Shown piece after piece: positions 46,046-54,073 of a stretch of DNA of 64,000 nucleotides. The first letter of the stretch is position 1. Every line of letters starts with the position of its first letter. A program made the translations under genes and the position numbers. The notes under the pieces are model-generated. The model worked only from the letters and a program-made list of their open reading frames with translations. It searched no databases and was not told the origin of the DNA. The stretch spans positions 256,669-320,668 of the forward strand of contig JACKJG010000002.1 of NCBI GenBank assembly GCA_020638065.1, in the 5' to 3' direction. This stretch comes from Hyphomicrobiaceae bacterium (GTDB lineage Bacteria; Pseudomonadota; Alphaproteobacteria; Rhizobiales; Devosiaceae).

Positions 46046-47533
46046 ATGCCTTTCAAGTATGAGCCCAACTGGCGTTCACTGCAGAGCCACAAAACTCCGC
46101 AGTGGTTTCGGGACGCAAAATTCGGCATCTACACGCATTGGGGAATCTATAGTGTGCCTGCCACGGGCCCCAACACATCTTGGTATGGTCACAATATGTA
46201 CCGAGAGGGCACGTCCGGCATTCGCGGCACGCACGCCACCAATCAGTTTCATGATCACATCAAGAATTATGGTCCGACCGCCCGCTTCGGTTATAAGGAC
46301 TTCATTCCCAAGTTCAAGGCGGAACATTTCGACCCAGAGGAATGGGCGGAGTTGTTTCAAAACGCAGGAGCACGCTTCGCGGGACCGGTTGCCGAACATC
46401 ACGACGGATTTCCCATGTGGGACTCACCCACTGGGAGCTGGAACGCTGCTCAAATGGGACCGAAACGCGATATTGTCGCTGCTTTGGAGAAGTCAATTCG
46501 TCAACGCGGAATGAAATTCATGGTAGCAATGCACCACGCGGAAAATTGGTGGTTCTTTCCTCATTGGCTGAAGGACGCCGATGTGTCGGATCCCGCCTAT
46601 GCAGAGCTTTATGGCGAATTGCACAACTTGGATCTAGACATTCCTCCTGAATCCTGGACCCGTGACCATGAGTGGGCACTTCAAGATATGCCGAGCAAGG
46701 CATTCCTTGATCAGTGGATGTCAAGACTGCATGAAGTGGTCGAGCGGTTTGAGCCCGACTATGTATGGTTCGATTACGGGCTCAAGTTCATTCACGAGCA
46801 GTACAGGAAGAACTTCCTAGCGTACTACTACAATATGGGACTCAAATGGGGCCGCGACGTCGTCGTATCCTACAAAGGCAATGACTTCGCCGCCGGCTCT
46901 GCGTTAGTCGATATTGAACTCGGCCGAATGGCGGACCAAACCTACTACGACTGGATTACCGATACGACAGTGGATGACGGCCAAGCATGGGGTTATATGA
47001 AGAATGCTGGGTACAAGTCGGTGTCCGAGCTTCTGCACTATTTGATCGATAACGTCAGCAAGAATGGCTATTTGCTTTTGAATGTCGGCCCAAGGGCAGA
47101 TGGCATAATTCCAGATCAAGCCAAAGAGGTCCTTCTTGGCATGGGGCGATGGCTTGCCTTGAATGGGGAAGCCATTTTTGAAACAGCGCCATGGCATCGT
47201 TTTGGAGAAGGTCCGACAAGATATGCCGTTGAAGGAGCTTTCGGGGACATGGGTGAGAAGGTCAATTTCACCAATCGTGACTTCAGATTCACGACCCGCA
47301 ACAACATTGTTTACGCAATAGCACTTGCTTGGCCCGAAAAAGAATTCACCATTGAATCGGTTGGGGAATTATACCCCAACGAAGTTGCTTCCGTACAGAT
47401 GATTGGACATGAGGCGCTATTGCCTTTCCACCAAGATAGACGGGGACTGCACATTGCGCGGCCAAACGAGCAGCCCTGCGAACACGCTTACGTCTTTAAG
47501 ATTACGCGCCATCAGACCTGTGAGATGCAATAG
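46046..47533 (+). CDS. GH29 alpha-L-fucosidase
   Basis: 495 residues without a signal peptide, so cytoplasmic. GH29 hallmarks are FGIYTHWGIYSVPA, GPVAEHHDGFPMWDS and the nucleophile aspartate in PDYVWFDYGLKF, followed by the NGYLLLNVGPRADGIIP block and a C-terminal beta domain. It releases L-fucose from imported fucosides, feeding the AKR and SDR steps. ATG 46046 is supported by GGAG seven bases upstream. Last gene before the IS6 copies. Confidence 0.95.
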   Translation: MPFKYEPNWRSLQSHKTPQWFRDAKFGIYTHWGIYSVPATGPNTSWYGHNMYREGTSGIRGTHATNQFHDHIKNYGPTARFGYKDFIPKFKAEHFDPEEWAELFQNAGARFAGPVAEHHDGFPMWDSPTGSWNAAQMGPKRDIVAALEKSIRQRGMKFMVAMHHAENWWFFPHWLKDADVSDPAYAELYGELHNLDLDIPPESWTRDHEWALQDMPSKAFLDQWMSRLHEVVERFEPDYVWFDYGLKFIHEQYRKNFLAYYYNMGLKWGRDVVVSYKGNDFAAGSALVDIELGRMADQTYYDWITDTTVDDGQAWGYMKNAGYKSVSELLHYLIDNVSKNGYLLLNVGPRADGIIPDQAKEVLLGMGRWLALNGEAIFETAPWHRFGEGPTRYAVEGAFGDMGEKVNFTNRDFRFTTRNNIVYAIALAWPEKEFTIESVGELYPNEVASVQMIGHEALLPFHQDRRGLHIARPNEQPCEHAYVFKITRHQTCEMQ

Positions 47534-47565
47534 CGGGCCCTGAGTGTTGCAAGTCGCGAACCATC

Positions 47566-48380
47566 GGTGCTGTCAAACGAGTGCAAATCCGACTCAGTTC
47601 GCCCAATGTGGCCAGATTCTAGGCAACACCAATACCGCGCCACTCGGTGAGAGCGACGTTGCGATTTGATTTGAACATGTCTCGGCTGGTTTGGTGTCGT
47701 TCCTGATTGAATTGGTTGTAAATGGAGGCATGCACAGCGGCGAACTTTTGTAGACTACGCATTTGCCGGAAACGCAGCATGGCTCGTTCCCGTCTTCGGA
47801 AAGGTAGATGTGAATTCTCCGCGCGATTGTTTGTCCAACGCCCATCGTTCCGATGTTTTGCTGATCCGAGTTCTCGAACAGCCGCCCCGTAGGACCCCAA
47901 TTTGTCGGTGACAAATTCCTCGGTCTTACCATGGCGCCGCATCAATTTCTTCAGGAAAGCCAAAGCAGCCGTGCGATCCCGGGTTTTGGTCACGTAGCTT
48001 TCAAGCACCTCACCTTCGTGATCCACGGCCCGCCAAAGGTAATGGGTTTCGCCGTTGATCTTCACAAAGACCTCGTCAAGATGCCAGCGCCAGCGGCTCG
48101 ACCGCATCCCTGCAACTCGGCGTTTCCGGATTTCGGAAGCAAACAATGGCCCGAACCGCTTCCACCAAAATCTCACCGTCTCGTGGCTGATCTCGATGCC
48201 GCGTTCATGCAGCAGGTCCTCGACGTTCCGCAAAGACAGTGGAAATCGGACATAGAGCATCAACGCCAGCCGGATGATCTCTGGACTGGTCTTGAAATAG
48301 CGAAAGGGAGAATGTTTGCTCATCTCGGAAGGCTACAAAGCCGCCTTGCCTGGCTCAAGCCATCTTAGTCTGACAATGCC
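47566..48380 (-). mobile_element. IS6-family insertion sequence, copy 1
   Basis: 815 bases with one leftward transposase. Ends are GGTGCTGTCA at 47566 and, on the other strand, GGCATTGTCAGACTAA ending at 48380, imperfect inverted repeats of the GGnnnTGTC type usual for IS6. The eight flanking bases on the two sides do not match, so no target duplication is visible. Same orientation as copy 2. Confidence 0.85.
47619..48323 (-). CDS. IS6-family DDE transposase, copy 1
   Basis: 234 residues, full length for the family. It has the N-terminal KHSPFRYFKTSPEIIRLAL region, a helix-turn-helix (RNVEDLLHERGIEISHETVR), and the catalytic triad in WRWHLDEVFVKI (Asp), VTDKLGSYG (Asp) and NNRAENSHLPFRRRER (Glu). 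No internal damage is seen. It differs from copy 2 at many residues (for example VAGMRSSR versus IGAMRVSR), so the two are not a recent duplication. Confidence 0.95.
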   Translation of the reverse strand: MSKHSPFRYFKTSPEIIRLALMLYVRFPLSLRNVEDLLHERGIEISHETVRFWWKRFGPLFASEIRKRRVAGMRSSRWRWHLDEVFVKINGETHYLWRAVDHEGEVLESYVTKTRDRTAALAFLKKLMRRHGKTEEFVTDKLGSYGAAVRELGSAKHRNDGRWTNNRAENSHLPFRRRERAMLRFRQMRSLQKFAAVHASIYNQFNQERHQTSRDMFKSNRNVALTEWRGIGVA

Positions 48381-48381
48381 G

Positions 48382-48554
48382 TTCGGGCCATGATGTGCTT
48401 GTCGGGGGAAGCGGCCGCGACATTCTAAGAGGCGAAGACGGCAAAGATAGTCTTGATGGCGGCGGAGGTAACGACAATCTTCTGGGCGGCAAAGGCAGAG
48501 ATGGTCTTCTCGGAGGGAAGGGAAATGATACGCTTGCCGGAAATGGCGGCCGAG
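48382..48554 (+). pseudogene. Fragment of an RTX (GGxGxD repeat) protein gene
   Basis: Between the two IS6 copies one plus-strand frame encodes calcium-binding RTX nonapeptide repeats: VGGSGRDIL, RGEDGKDSL, DGGGGNDNL, LGGKGRDGL, LGGKGNDTL. The frame is cut by the ends of both elements and has neither start nor secretion signal. It is a remnant of a secreted repeat protein destroyed by the insertions. Confidence 0.85.
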
Positions 48555-49366
48555 GGTGCTGTCAGAAGAATGCAAACGAATCTCTGGTCGCCTAATACTG
48601 TCGGACCCTAGGCAGCACCAAGACCACGCCATTCGGTTAGAGCGGCGGCGCGATTTGATTTGAATATATCTCGGCTAGTTAGATGACGTTCCTGATTGAG
48701 GTGGTTGTAGAAAGAATCATGCACCACGACGAACTTTTGCAAACTTCGCATTTGCCGAAACCGAAGCATGGCCCGCTCCCGTCTTCGGAACGGGAGATGC
48801 GAATTCTCCGCCCGGTTGTTTGTCCATCTGCCATCGTTTCGATGTTTGGGTGATCCGAGTTCCCTGACCGCAGCGCCGTAGGATCTGAGTTTGTCGGTCA
48901 CTAATTCCTCAGTGCGACCCTGCCTTTTCATCAGTTTCTTGAGGAATTTCAGAGCCGCAGCCTTGTCTCTGGTCTTGGTCACATAGCTTTCAAGCACCTC
49001 GCCTTCGTGATCCACTGCTCGCCACAGATAATGTGTTTCGCCGTTGATCTTCACGAACACCTCGTCCAGATGCCAGCGCCAGCGGCTCACGCGCATGGCA
49101 CCTATTCGTCTCTTCCTGATCTCAGACGCGAACATTGGACCGAACCGGTTCCACCAGATCCTCACCGTTTCATGGCTGATCTCAATGCCCCGCTCATGAA
49201 GAAGGTCTTCGACGTTCCGAAGCGACAACGGAAATCGGACGTAAAGCATCACCGCAAGGCGGATAATGTCTGGACTGGTTTTGAAGTAGCGAAATGGGGA
49301 ATGTTTGGTCATCTCAGAAGGCTACAAAGCCGCCCTGCCCGGCTCAAGCTTTAGTCTGACAATGCC
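48555..49366 (-). mobile_element. IS6-family insertion sequence, copy 2
   Basis: 812 bases with ends GGTGCTGTCAGA at 48555 and GGCATTGTCAGACTAA (complement) ending at 49366. One intact leftward transposase. No flanking direct repeats. With copy 1 it brackets only 174 bases, too little for a functional composite transposon. Confidence 0.85.
48608..49312 (-). CDS. IS6-family DDE transposase, copy 2
   Basis: 234 residues with the same architecture as copy 1: helix-turn-helix around 35-55, catalytic residues in WHLDEVFV, VTDKLRSYG and RAENSHLPF. Intact by inspection. Confidence 0.95.
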   Translation of the reverse strand: MTKHSPFRYFKTSPDIIRLAVMLYVRFPLSLRNVEDLLHERGIEISHETVRIWWNRFGPMFASEIRKRRIGAMRVSRWRWHLDEVFVKINGETHYLWRAVDHEGEVLESYVTKTRDKAAALKFLKKLMKRQGRTEELVTDKLRSYGAAVRELGSPKHRNDGRWTNNRAENSHLPFRRRERAMLRFRQMRSLQKFVVVHDSFYNHLNQERHLTSRDIFKSNRAAALTEWRGLGAA

Positions 49367-49396
49367 CGCTGTAAGCAAGTTTACTCTGACAGTGCC
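49367..49396. repeat. Solo terminal repeat of a further IS6-like element
   Basis: TCTGACAGTGCC (49385-49396) repeats the right-end sequence of copy 2 (TCTGACAATGCC) with one change, with no transposase attached. It is probably the remaining end of another IS6 element at the border with the broken permease gene. Confidence 0.5.
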
Positions 49397-49437
49397 CTCC
49401 GGCGCGTTAGGAGACCACGCTGGGCGGCGCAAGATCG

Positions 49438-49869
49438 CTAAGCCAAGGCATCGCAGTTTGAGCGCCGTCCGCCTGACACGCTACCCGGCTCAAAAGCGAT
49501 CGTGATCAGGACGAAGATGTAGAGCGGCCGCCGTCCGGGCAGATTGGGCCGCGACATGGCGTAGGCCATCATCGCGGTGAACGTGACATTGATCAGCGTA
49601 CCGCCGATAGTAATCAGCGCGGAGTTGGCCAGCCCACGCAACACGCTGGGATGAAGGACCAGAATCTCCCAGATCTGAGTGGAGAAACCAGATGGCCATA
49701 TGTCGAGCCCGCTCTTGCCCGGAACCTGCGCAGGATCCGAGAATGAAATCGCCAACAGGTTGAGAATGGGCTGGACTGTGATCACCACCATCAACAATAG
49801 CGTTGAGGTGATGAGCAAGTTTTCCACCCGCTCCATACGGGGACGTTCAAGCGGCCTTGTCATTACCAC
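49438..49869 (-). pseudogene. Truncated ABC sugar permease (MalG type)
   Basis: The first about 125 residues look like a normal CUT1 permease (RVENLLITSTLLLMVVITV, then SALITIGGTLINVTFTAMMAYAMS and YIFVLITIAFEPG). Similarity stops there, near 49487, and the frame ends at 49438. The EAA loop and last helices are missing. Truncation coincides with IS6-derived DNA. Its start overlaps the partner permease by seven bases. Confidence 0.85.
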
Positions 49870-50816
49870 ATCCCTTTTCCGGTCAGGGTCTTGGAGATGA
49901 GGTGGGCGGACACGATCATGCCCATGCCGACAATGCCCTTGAACAGACCCACCGCCGTCGCCAGAGCAAATTCGCCGCTTTGAAGGCCGATCCGGTAGAC
50001 ATAGGTGTCGATGATGTCGATCTGGCTGCGCACAGCATCGTTCGACAGGTTAAAGACCTGGTCGAAGCCGGCGTTCAGGAACAGCCCCATATTGAGGATG
50101 AACAGGGTAGCGATGGTGGGGGCAATGCCGGGAAGCGTGATGTAGAAGATCTTGTGCCAGCGGTTGGCGCCGTCCATTTCCGCTGCGTCGTAAAGTTGCG
50201 GGTCGATTGCCAGAATGGCGGCCAGATAAATCAGCGAGTCCCAGCCCGCGCTACGCCAGTTCTCGGTGAAAACCAGAACCCAGCGAATGGCACCTGCGTC
50301 AGTCATGAAGGCGATCGGCTGCAGGCCGATAAGCTTCAGTATTTCGTTGACGCCACCTTCGGATGGAGAAAGTGCTGCAATGAAGATCGAGGCAATCACC
50401 ACCCAGGATAGAAAATGCGGCAGGTAGATTGCTGACTGGATGAACTTGCGCAGAGCCCCGGAGCGCACTTCGTTGACCAGCAGCGCAACGACGATGGCCA
50501 CCGGAAACACGAAGACCAACTTCATGGCGCTGATGATCAGGGTGTTCCACAGGACCTGGTAAAAGACCGAAGACCGGAAGATGGCCGCGAAGTGCTTGAA
50601 TCCGACCCAGATATTGTCGCCGAATATCCGTACATCCTGAAAGGCCAGACGGGCTTCGTAGATCGGCAGGTAGTGATAGACCACAAAATATATGATGCCT
50701 GGTGCCAGCATGAGATAATATGGCCAGAAACGCCAAATCTCGAATAAAGCCTGAGAGCGTTTGGGAACGTTCCCAATTTTAACCGCGCCATTTCTAGGAT
50801 TAGTGCGTACCGACAT
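49863..50816 (-). CDS. ABC sugar permease (MalF type), LacI-controlled remnant operon
   Basis: About 317 residues, six helices; FWPYYLMLAPGIIYFVVYHYLPIYE at the start of helix 1 and the EAA loop LYDAAEMDGANRWHKIFYI near residue 210. ATG 50816 begins 11 bases after the LacI stop, with a weak ribosome-binding site. A perfect LacI-type operator lies inside the first codons. Its partner permease is truncated and no binding protein is left, so the importer is probably dead. Confidence 0.88.
   Translation of the reverse strand: MSVRTNPRNGAVKIGNVPKRSQALFEIWRFWPYYLMLAPGIIYFVVYHYLPIYEARLAFQDVRIFGDNIWVGFKHFAAIFRSSVFYQVLWNTLIISAMKLVFVFPVAIVVALLVNEVRSGALRKFIQSAIYLPHFLSWVVIASIFIAALSPSEGGVNEILKLIGLQPIAFMTDAGAIRWVLVFTENWRSAGWDSLIYLAAILAIDPQLYDAAEMDGANRWHKIFYITLPGIAPTIATLFILNMGLFLNAGFDQVFNLSNDAVRSQIDIIDTYVYRIGLQSGEFALATAVGLFKGIVGMGMIVSAHLISKTLTGKGMW
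50761..50776. promoter_or_regulatory. LacI-type operator within the permease gene start
   Basis: TTGGGAACGTTCCCAA, a perfect 16-base palindrome, covers codons about 14-19 of the permease gene. The same core TGGGAACGTTCCCA occurs upstream of the LacI gene. LacI-family proteins bind even palindromes with a central CG. Confidence 0.75.
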
Positions 50817-50826
50817 CAAACGAAAC

Positions 50827-51864
50827 CTAGGCCACTACGCTCATTCGTCCCGACTTGGACCCGAGGTCAGCTACCGAACCTCGTTCCTGCAGGACACAAT
50901 CCAGACTAAGGCTTCGATCACCGGGTCGATCCTCAATTTCTTCAATAAGCATGTCGACCGCGCGCTCACCGATGAGCCGACTTGGCTTCTGGATAGCTGT
51001 CAGCGGCGGAACCGAAAAACGGCCCGCCGCGATGCCATCGAATCCGAGAACCGAAACCTCTTCAGGACAGCTCAATCCGGTGTCGCGAATTGCCATCATA
51101 GCTCCCAGCGCAAGGAGGTCACTTACTGCAAAGATCGCCAAAGGTCGTCTTGGGTTTCGTGAAAGTATACGCTTTGACGCGTGATATCCGGCCTCGTCGG
51201 TATAAGTGGCTTCTTCAACATCGAACTGTGAACTGTCGACTCCGCGCTCAGCATAGAAGCGTTCTATCGCCGCCATGAACCTGCCGTGGGCCAAACGTGC
51301 GTGGGGTCCCACAATCAGACTCGGTGACTTGTGTCCGCGTCGCCAGAGATAGTCGCAGGCCAAACGCACGCCCTGGTCGATATTGCTTCCCACATTTGGC
51401 AAGTCTGGAAACATGGCTGCGCTGGACCCGATCATGACCAGCGGAATATCGGTCAGCCGGTCATCGAAAGTTCGATCGGCAACGCGATTCAACATTATGC
51501 CTTCAACCCGCGCCTGCCGAACGGAGCGCAGATGCGCAACTTCCCTGTCAATGCTCCAGTCCGAACTGAAGATTACGAGTGAACGGCCGTAAGCTTCCAC
51601 ACGATCTTGAGCCCCCCTTGCCACGTCGGCCCAAAATGGATGCGAGATGTCTGGAATTACGAGGCCAATCAGGCCCGAACGGCCGGAACGCATCCCGACG
51701 GCGAGGTGATTGCGCTCGTAGCCAACTGTCTCTGCCGCTTTGAGAACAGTTTGACGCGCAGCGTCTGTTACGTTTTCGGCACCATTGAGCGCACGCGCCG
51801 CTGTGCTCTTGGAAACGCCTGCTTCTTTCGCAACATCAATTATAGTTGGCCGTTTAGCTCGCAA
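50827..51864 (-). CDS. LacI-family transcriptional regulator
   Basis: About 345 residues. Helix-turn-helix at 6-30 (TIIDVAKEAGVSKSTAARAL) with the hinge helix region, then a periplasmic-binding-protein-like ligand domain (GLIGLVIPDISHPFWADVARG). TTG 51864 is chosen since AGAGGAG precedes it by nine bases; the frame to 51900 would start inside the operator. It probably represses the adjoining ABC operon and itself via the two TGGGAACGTTCCCA sites. Confidence 0.92.
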   Translation of the reverse strand: MRAKRPTIIDVAKEAGVSKSTAARALNGAENVTDAARQTVLKAAETVGYERNHLAVGMRSGRSGLIGLVIPDISHPFWADVARGAQDRVEAYGRSLVIFSSDWSIDREVAHLRSVRQARVEGIMLNRVADRTFDDRLTDIPLVMIGSSAAMFPDLPNVGSNIDQGVRLACDYLWRRGHKSPSLIVGPHARLAHGRFMAAIERFYAERGVDSSQFDVEEATYTDEAGYHASKRILSRNPRRPLAIFAVSDLLALGAMMAIRDTGLSCPEEVSVLGFDGIAAGRFSVPPLTAIQKPSRLIGERAVDMLIEEIEDRPGDRSLSLDCVLQERGSVADLGSKSGRMSVVA

Positions 51865-51881
51865 GGCAATTCGCTCCTCTT

Positions 51882-51897
51882 GTGGGAACGTTCCCAC
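51882..51897. promoter_or_regulatory. LacI-type operator upstream of the regulator gene
   Basis: GTGGGAACGTTCCCAC, a perfect 16-base palindrome, ends 18 bases before the TTG start of the LacI gene. It matches the operator at 50761 over 14 bases. Confidence 0.8.
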
Positions 51898-51976
51898 CAA
51901 TTTCTCTATGTGTCAAGCGGATTCTCATCTGTCACGCACATGGCACGTCTCGACGCCAAGATCCCTCATGAGTCTA

Positions 51977-52003
51977 AATGCTCCGTCCTTCAAACGGAGC
52001 ATT
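51977..52003. repeat. Inverted repeat (10-base stem)
   Basis: AATGCTCCGT, seven-base spacer CCTTCAA, then ACGGAGCATT. A perfect stem but without a T-run on either side, so a poor terminator candidate; it could be an operator or an RNA hairpin. Confidence 0.6.
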
Positions 52004-52088
52004 CAGATGGCAAACAGTCGACACTGATTGGTATAATCGCCTTGCTCCTCTTTTGTTCGTACTAGGCTTTCCGGATCCCGGACCACAT

Positions 52089-52340
52089 CTATTGATGCTT
52101 TCGTCGCCTCCGGCCAGTTGTCATGTTTGGTTCGACGCATTGCTCCGGCGCGAAACCCAGAAACATTCCGCGGCCCTCGTGAGCGCGCAGCACCGAGCCA
52201 CAAAAATCATCCAAATACTTGCCGATTGCAGGGAACTCCGCAGCACACGCAACATGCTCCCACTTCTGCTGCACCCGGGTGCAGCAGATTATTGTTTTTG
52301 GTTCAATGGGTTGGCTGTTTGGATGGTAGTCCGCGCCCAT
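52089..52340 (-). CDS. Doubtful small hypothetical protein
   Basis: 83 codons starting at ATG 52340 with GAGG eight bases upstream. The product is cysteine-containing and basic at the end (TTGRRRRKHQ), with no recognised family. A 22-base palindrome lies inside the frame, which argues that the DNA has another role. Included only because of the ribosome-binding site. Confidence 0.2.
   Translation of the reverse strand: MGADYHPNSQPIEPKTIICCTRVQQKWEHVACAAEFPAIGKYLDDFCGSVLRAHEGRGMFLGFAPEQCVEPNMTTGRRRRKHQ
52266..52287. repeat. Perfect 22-base palindrome
   Basis: CTGCTGCACCC followed directly by GGGTGCAGCAG, then ATTATTGTTTTTGG. It can fold as a GC-rich hairpin with a T-rich tail on the plus strand (terminator-like), or act as a symmetric protein-binding or recombination site. 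Confidence 0.65.
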
Positions 52341-52470
52341 AGTTTTGCCTCGTCGGTCGAGAGGTTCTAGATAAAGTAAGGTATCCCTCTATTCCCTGTT
52401 GACTTCTCCGAATACCCTGCTTGCGACGTTGATAGAGTTTTTCGACGAATAAGGTGAATGGAGAACGGAT

Positions 52471-53988
52471 ATGAAAAAGCCGACTAAAGATCAGTCGTGT
52501 GCTGCGGGAAGTAATGATCGACACTTTAACTTCGGAAGTAACAGACTGCAGATCGACTACTTCCCCGTCGGGGAGTTGAGCGTTCCTGCCCGCCAGCTTC
52601 GAAAGTTCAAACGCGGACACCAGGAGCGTTTGCAGGCCAGCATCCAGGAATTTGGTTTCCTGTTGCCCCTACTGGTGACCAAAAGCGGAGAGGTGGTTGT
52701 TGGGGCTCAACGCTTCGAAGCTGCTCTGGCAATGGGGTTCGATGAACTGCCCGTCATCGTAGTCACCCACCTGTCCGAAGCCCAAGTCAAAGCGTTCCGG
52801 ATGGCGGACAACAAGTTGGCAGAGGGCGCTACCTGGAACCCCGCAGAACTCAAACGCGAGTTCGAGGATATTCTCAATCTGGAGATTGATTTTGATCTGC
52901 GGCTCACAGGGTTTCAGACGGCGGAAATCGATCTGACGCTGGAGTTCGATGACGTTGCGGCTGGCGACGACGAGGACGTATCGCCCTCGCCCGATGACAT
53001 GGCCGTGTCGCGACGTGGCGACCTGTGGCTGATCGGGGACCATCGACTGCTTTGTGGGGATGCCCTCGACGAAGTGTCATTTTCTACCCTGATGGAAGGC
53101 GAATTGGCGCGTATCGCAGTGACCGATATGCCCTTCAATTGCAAAATCAACGGACATGTTGGTGGAACCGGCGCCACCAAGCATCGTGAGTTCGTCCAGG
53201 CATCAGGCGAAATGTCAGATGACGAGTTTGAGCAGTTCGTTTCCACGGCGCTTCTGCGCCTGTCCGAGAGGCTCGTTGACGGTGCGCTGATCTACGCGTT
53301 CATGGACTTCAACAATATCGAACTGCTGCTGCGCGCAGGACGTGAACTGGGTCTTTCCCTCAAGAACCTGATCGTCTGGGCCAAACAAAACGCAGGCATG
53401 GGCAGTCTTTACCGCAGTCAGCACGAACTGATCGCCCTGTTCAAAAAAGGCAATGAACCGCACATCAACAATGTGCAGTTGGGCGCCACCGGGCGTTATC
53501 GCACCAATGTGTGGGACTACGCCGGAATGAATAGTTTTGGACCCGGAAGGATGGACGATCTTTCTGACCATCCCACAGTCAAGCCAGCCGCGATGATCGC
53601 CGACGCGATCAGGGATGCGACCGACAGGGGCGATATTGTCCTCGATAGTTTTGCAGGCTCCGGAACGCTTTTGGTTGCTGCCCAACGCACCGGGCGAAAA
53701 GCCCGATGCGTGGAATTAGATCCGCTCTATGTCGACTGCGCCATCAAGCGGTTCGAAGAACGGTTCGGTGTTCAGGCCACACTGAGTGGCTCCAACCTGA
53801 CGTTTGCGGAAGTGCAGGTGATGCGGCTTGCAGAAGGTCAGGCAGATGCTCTTTCATTGAGCGGCACTGTTTCTCACGGGTCGGCCGGCGCCCCTCTTCC
53901 CCTTGAGCGTGTGCGGCCATCTGTGCCGGGAAAACATCGGGTTCGAGCGTCTTTTCCTGCACCGACGCGGAAACGCCCTGCGGCCTGA
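52471..53988 (+). CDS. ParB-like/DNA methyltransferase fusion
   Basis: 505 residues. An N-terminal ParB/Spo0J-like nuclease-fold domain (about 25-115: PARQLRKFKRGHQERLQASI, VVVGAQRFEAALAMG) is joined to an N4/N6-type DNA methylase (about 190-445). Motif IV reads TDMPFN (near 217) where DPPY is usual; the SAM loop is DSFAGSGTLL (near 390). Such fusions sit in front of DUF5681 and terminase genes in alphaproteobacterial prophages and remnants. ATG 52471 follows GGAG. Predicted to methylate adenine or cytosine in DNA. Confidence 0.9.
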   Translation: MKKPTKDQSCAAGSNDRHFNFGSNRLQIDYFPVGELSVPARQLRKFKRGHQERLQASIQEFGFLLPLLVTKSGEVVVGAQRFEAALAMGFDELPVIVVTHLSEAQVKAFRMADNKLAEGATWNPAELKREFEDILNLEIDFDLRLTGFQTAEIDLTLEFDDVAAGDDEDVSPSPDDMAVSRRGDLWLIGDHRLLCGDALDEVSFSTLMEGELARIAVTDMPFNCKINGHVGGTGATKHREFVQASGEMSDDEFEQFVSTALLRLSERLVDGALIYAFMDFNNIELLLRAGRELGLSLKNLIVWAKQNAGMGSLYRSQHELIALFKKGNEPHINNVQLGATGRYRTNVWDYAGMNSFGPGRMDDLSDHPTVKPAAMIADAIRDATDRGDIVLDSFAGSGTLLVAAQRTGRKARCVELDPLYVDCAIKRFEERFGVQATLSGSNLTFAEVQVMRLAEGQADALSLSGTVSHGSAGAPLPLERVRPSVPGKHRVRASFPAPTRKRPAA

Positions 53989-54073
53989 TGGACTGTTCTG
54001 CGCCCCGCTCCCCAGCAACCGGCGCACATTGGCCCAACCCAATCACCTTCCATTTATCGAAGAGGAATTTCTG

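Larger units (their letters stand above)
51898..52470. other. Long intergenic stretch with two inverted repeats
   Basis: 573 bases between the LacI gene and the methylase gene. It holds a stem-loop at 51977-52003 and a 22-base perfect palindrome at 52266-52287. One weak small frame (52089-52340, minus) is listed separately. No tRNA or transposase is seen. The last about 100 bases must contain the methylase promoter. Confidence 0.5.

Noticed and set aside
47566..49366. Composite transposon formed by the two IS6 copies
   Set aside because: Only 174 bases of broken RTX sequence lie between, the copies differ from each other, and no target duplication is visible.
51977..52003. Rho-independent terminator
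   Set aside because: The 10-base stem is good but neither strand has a run of T after it.
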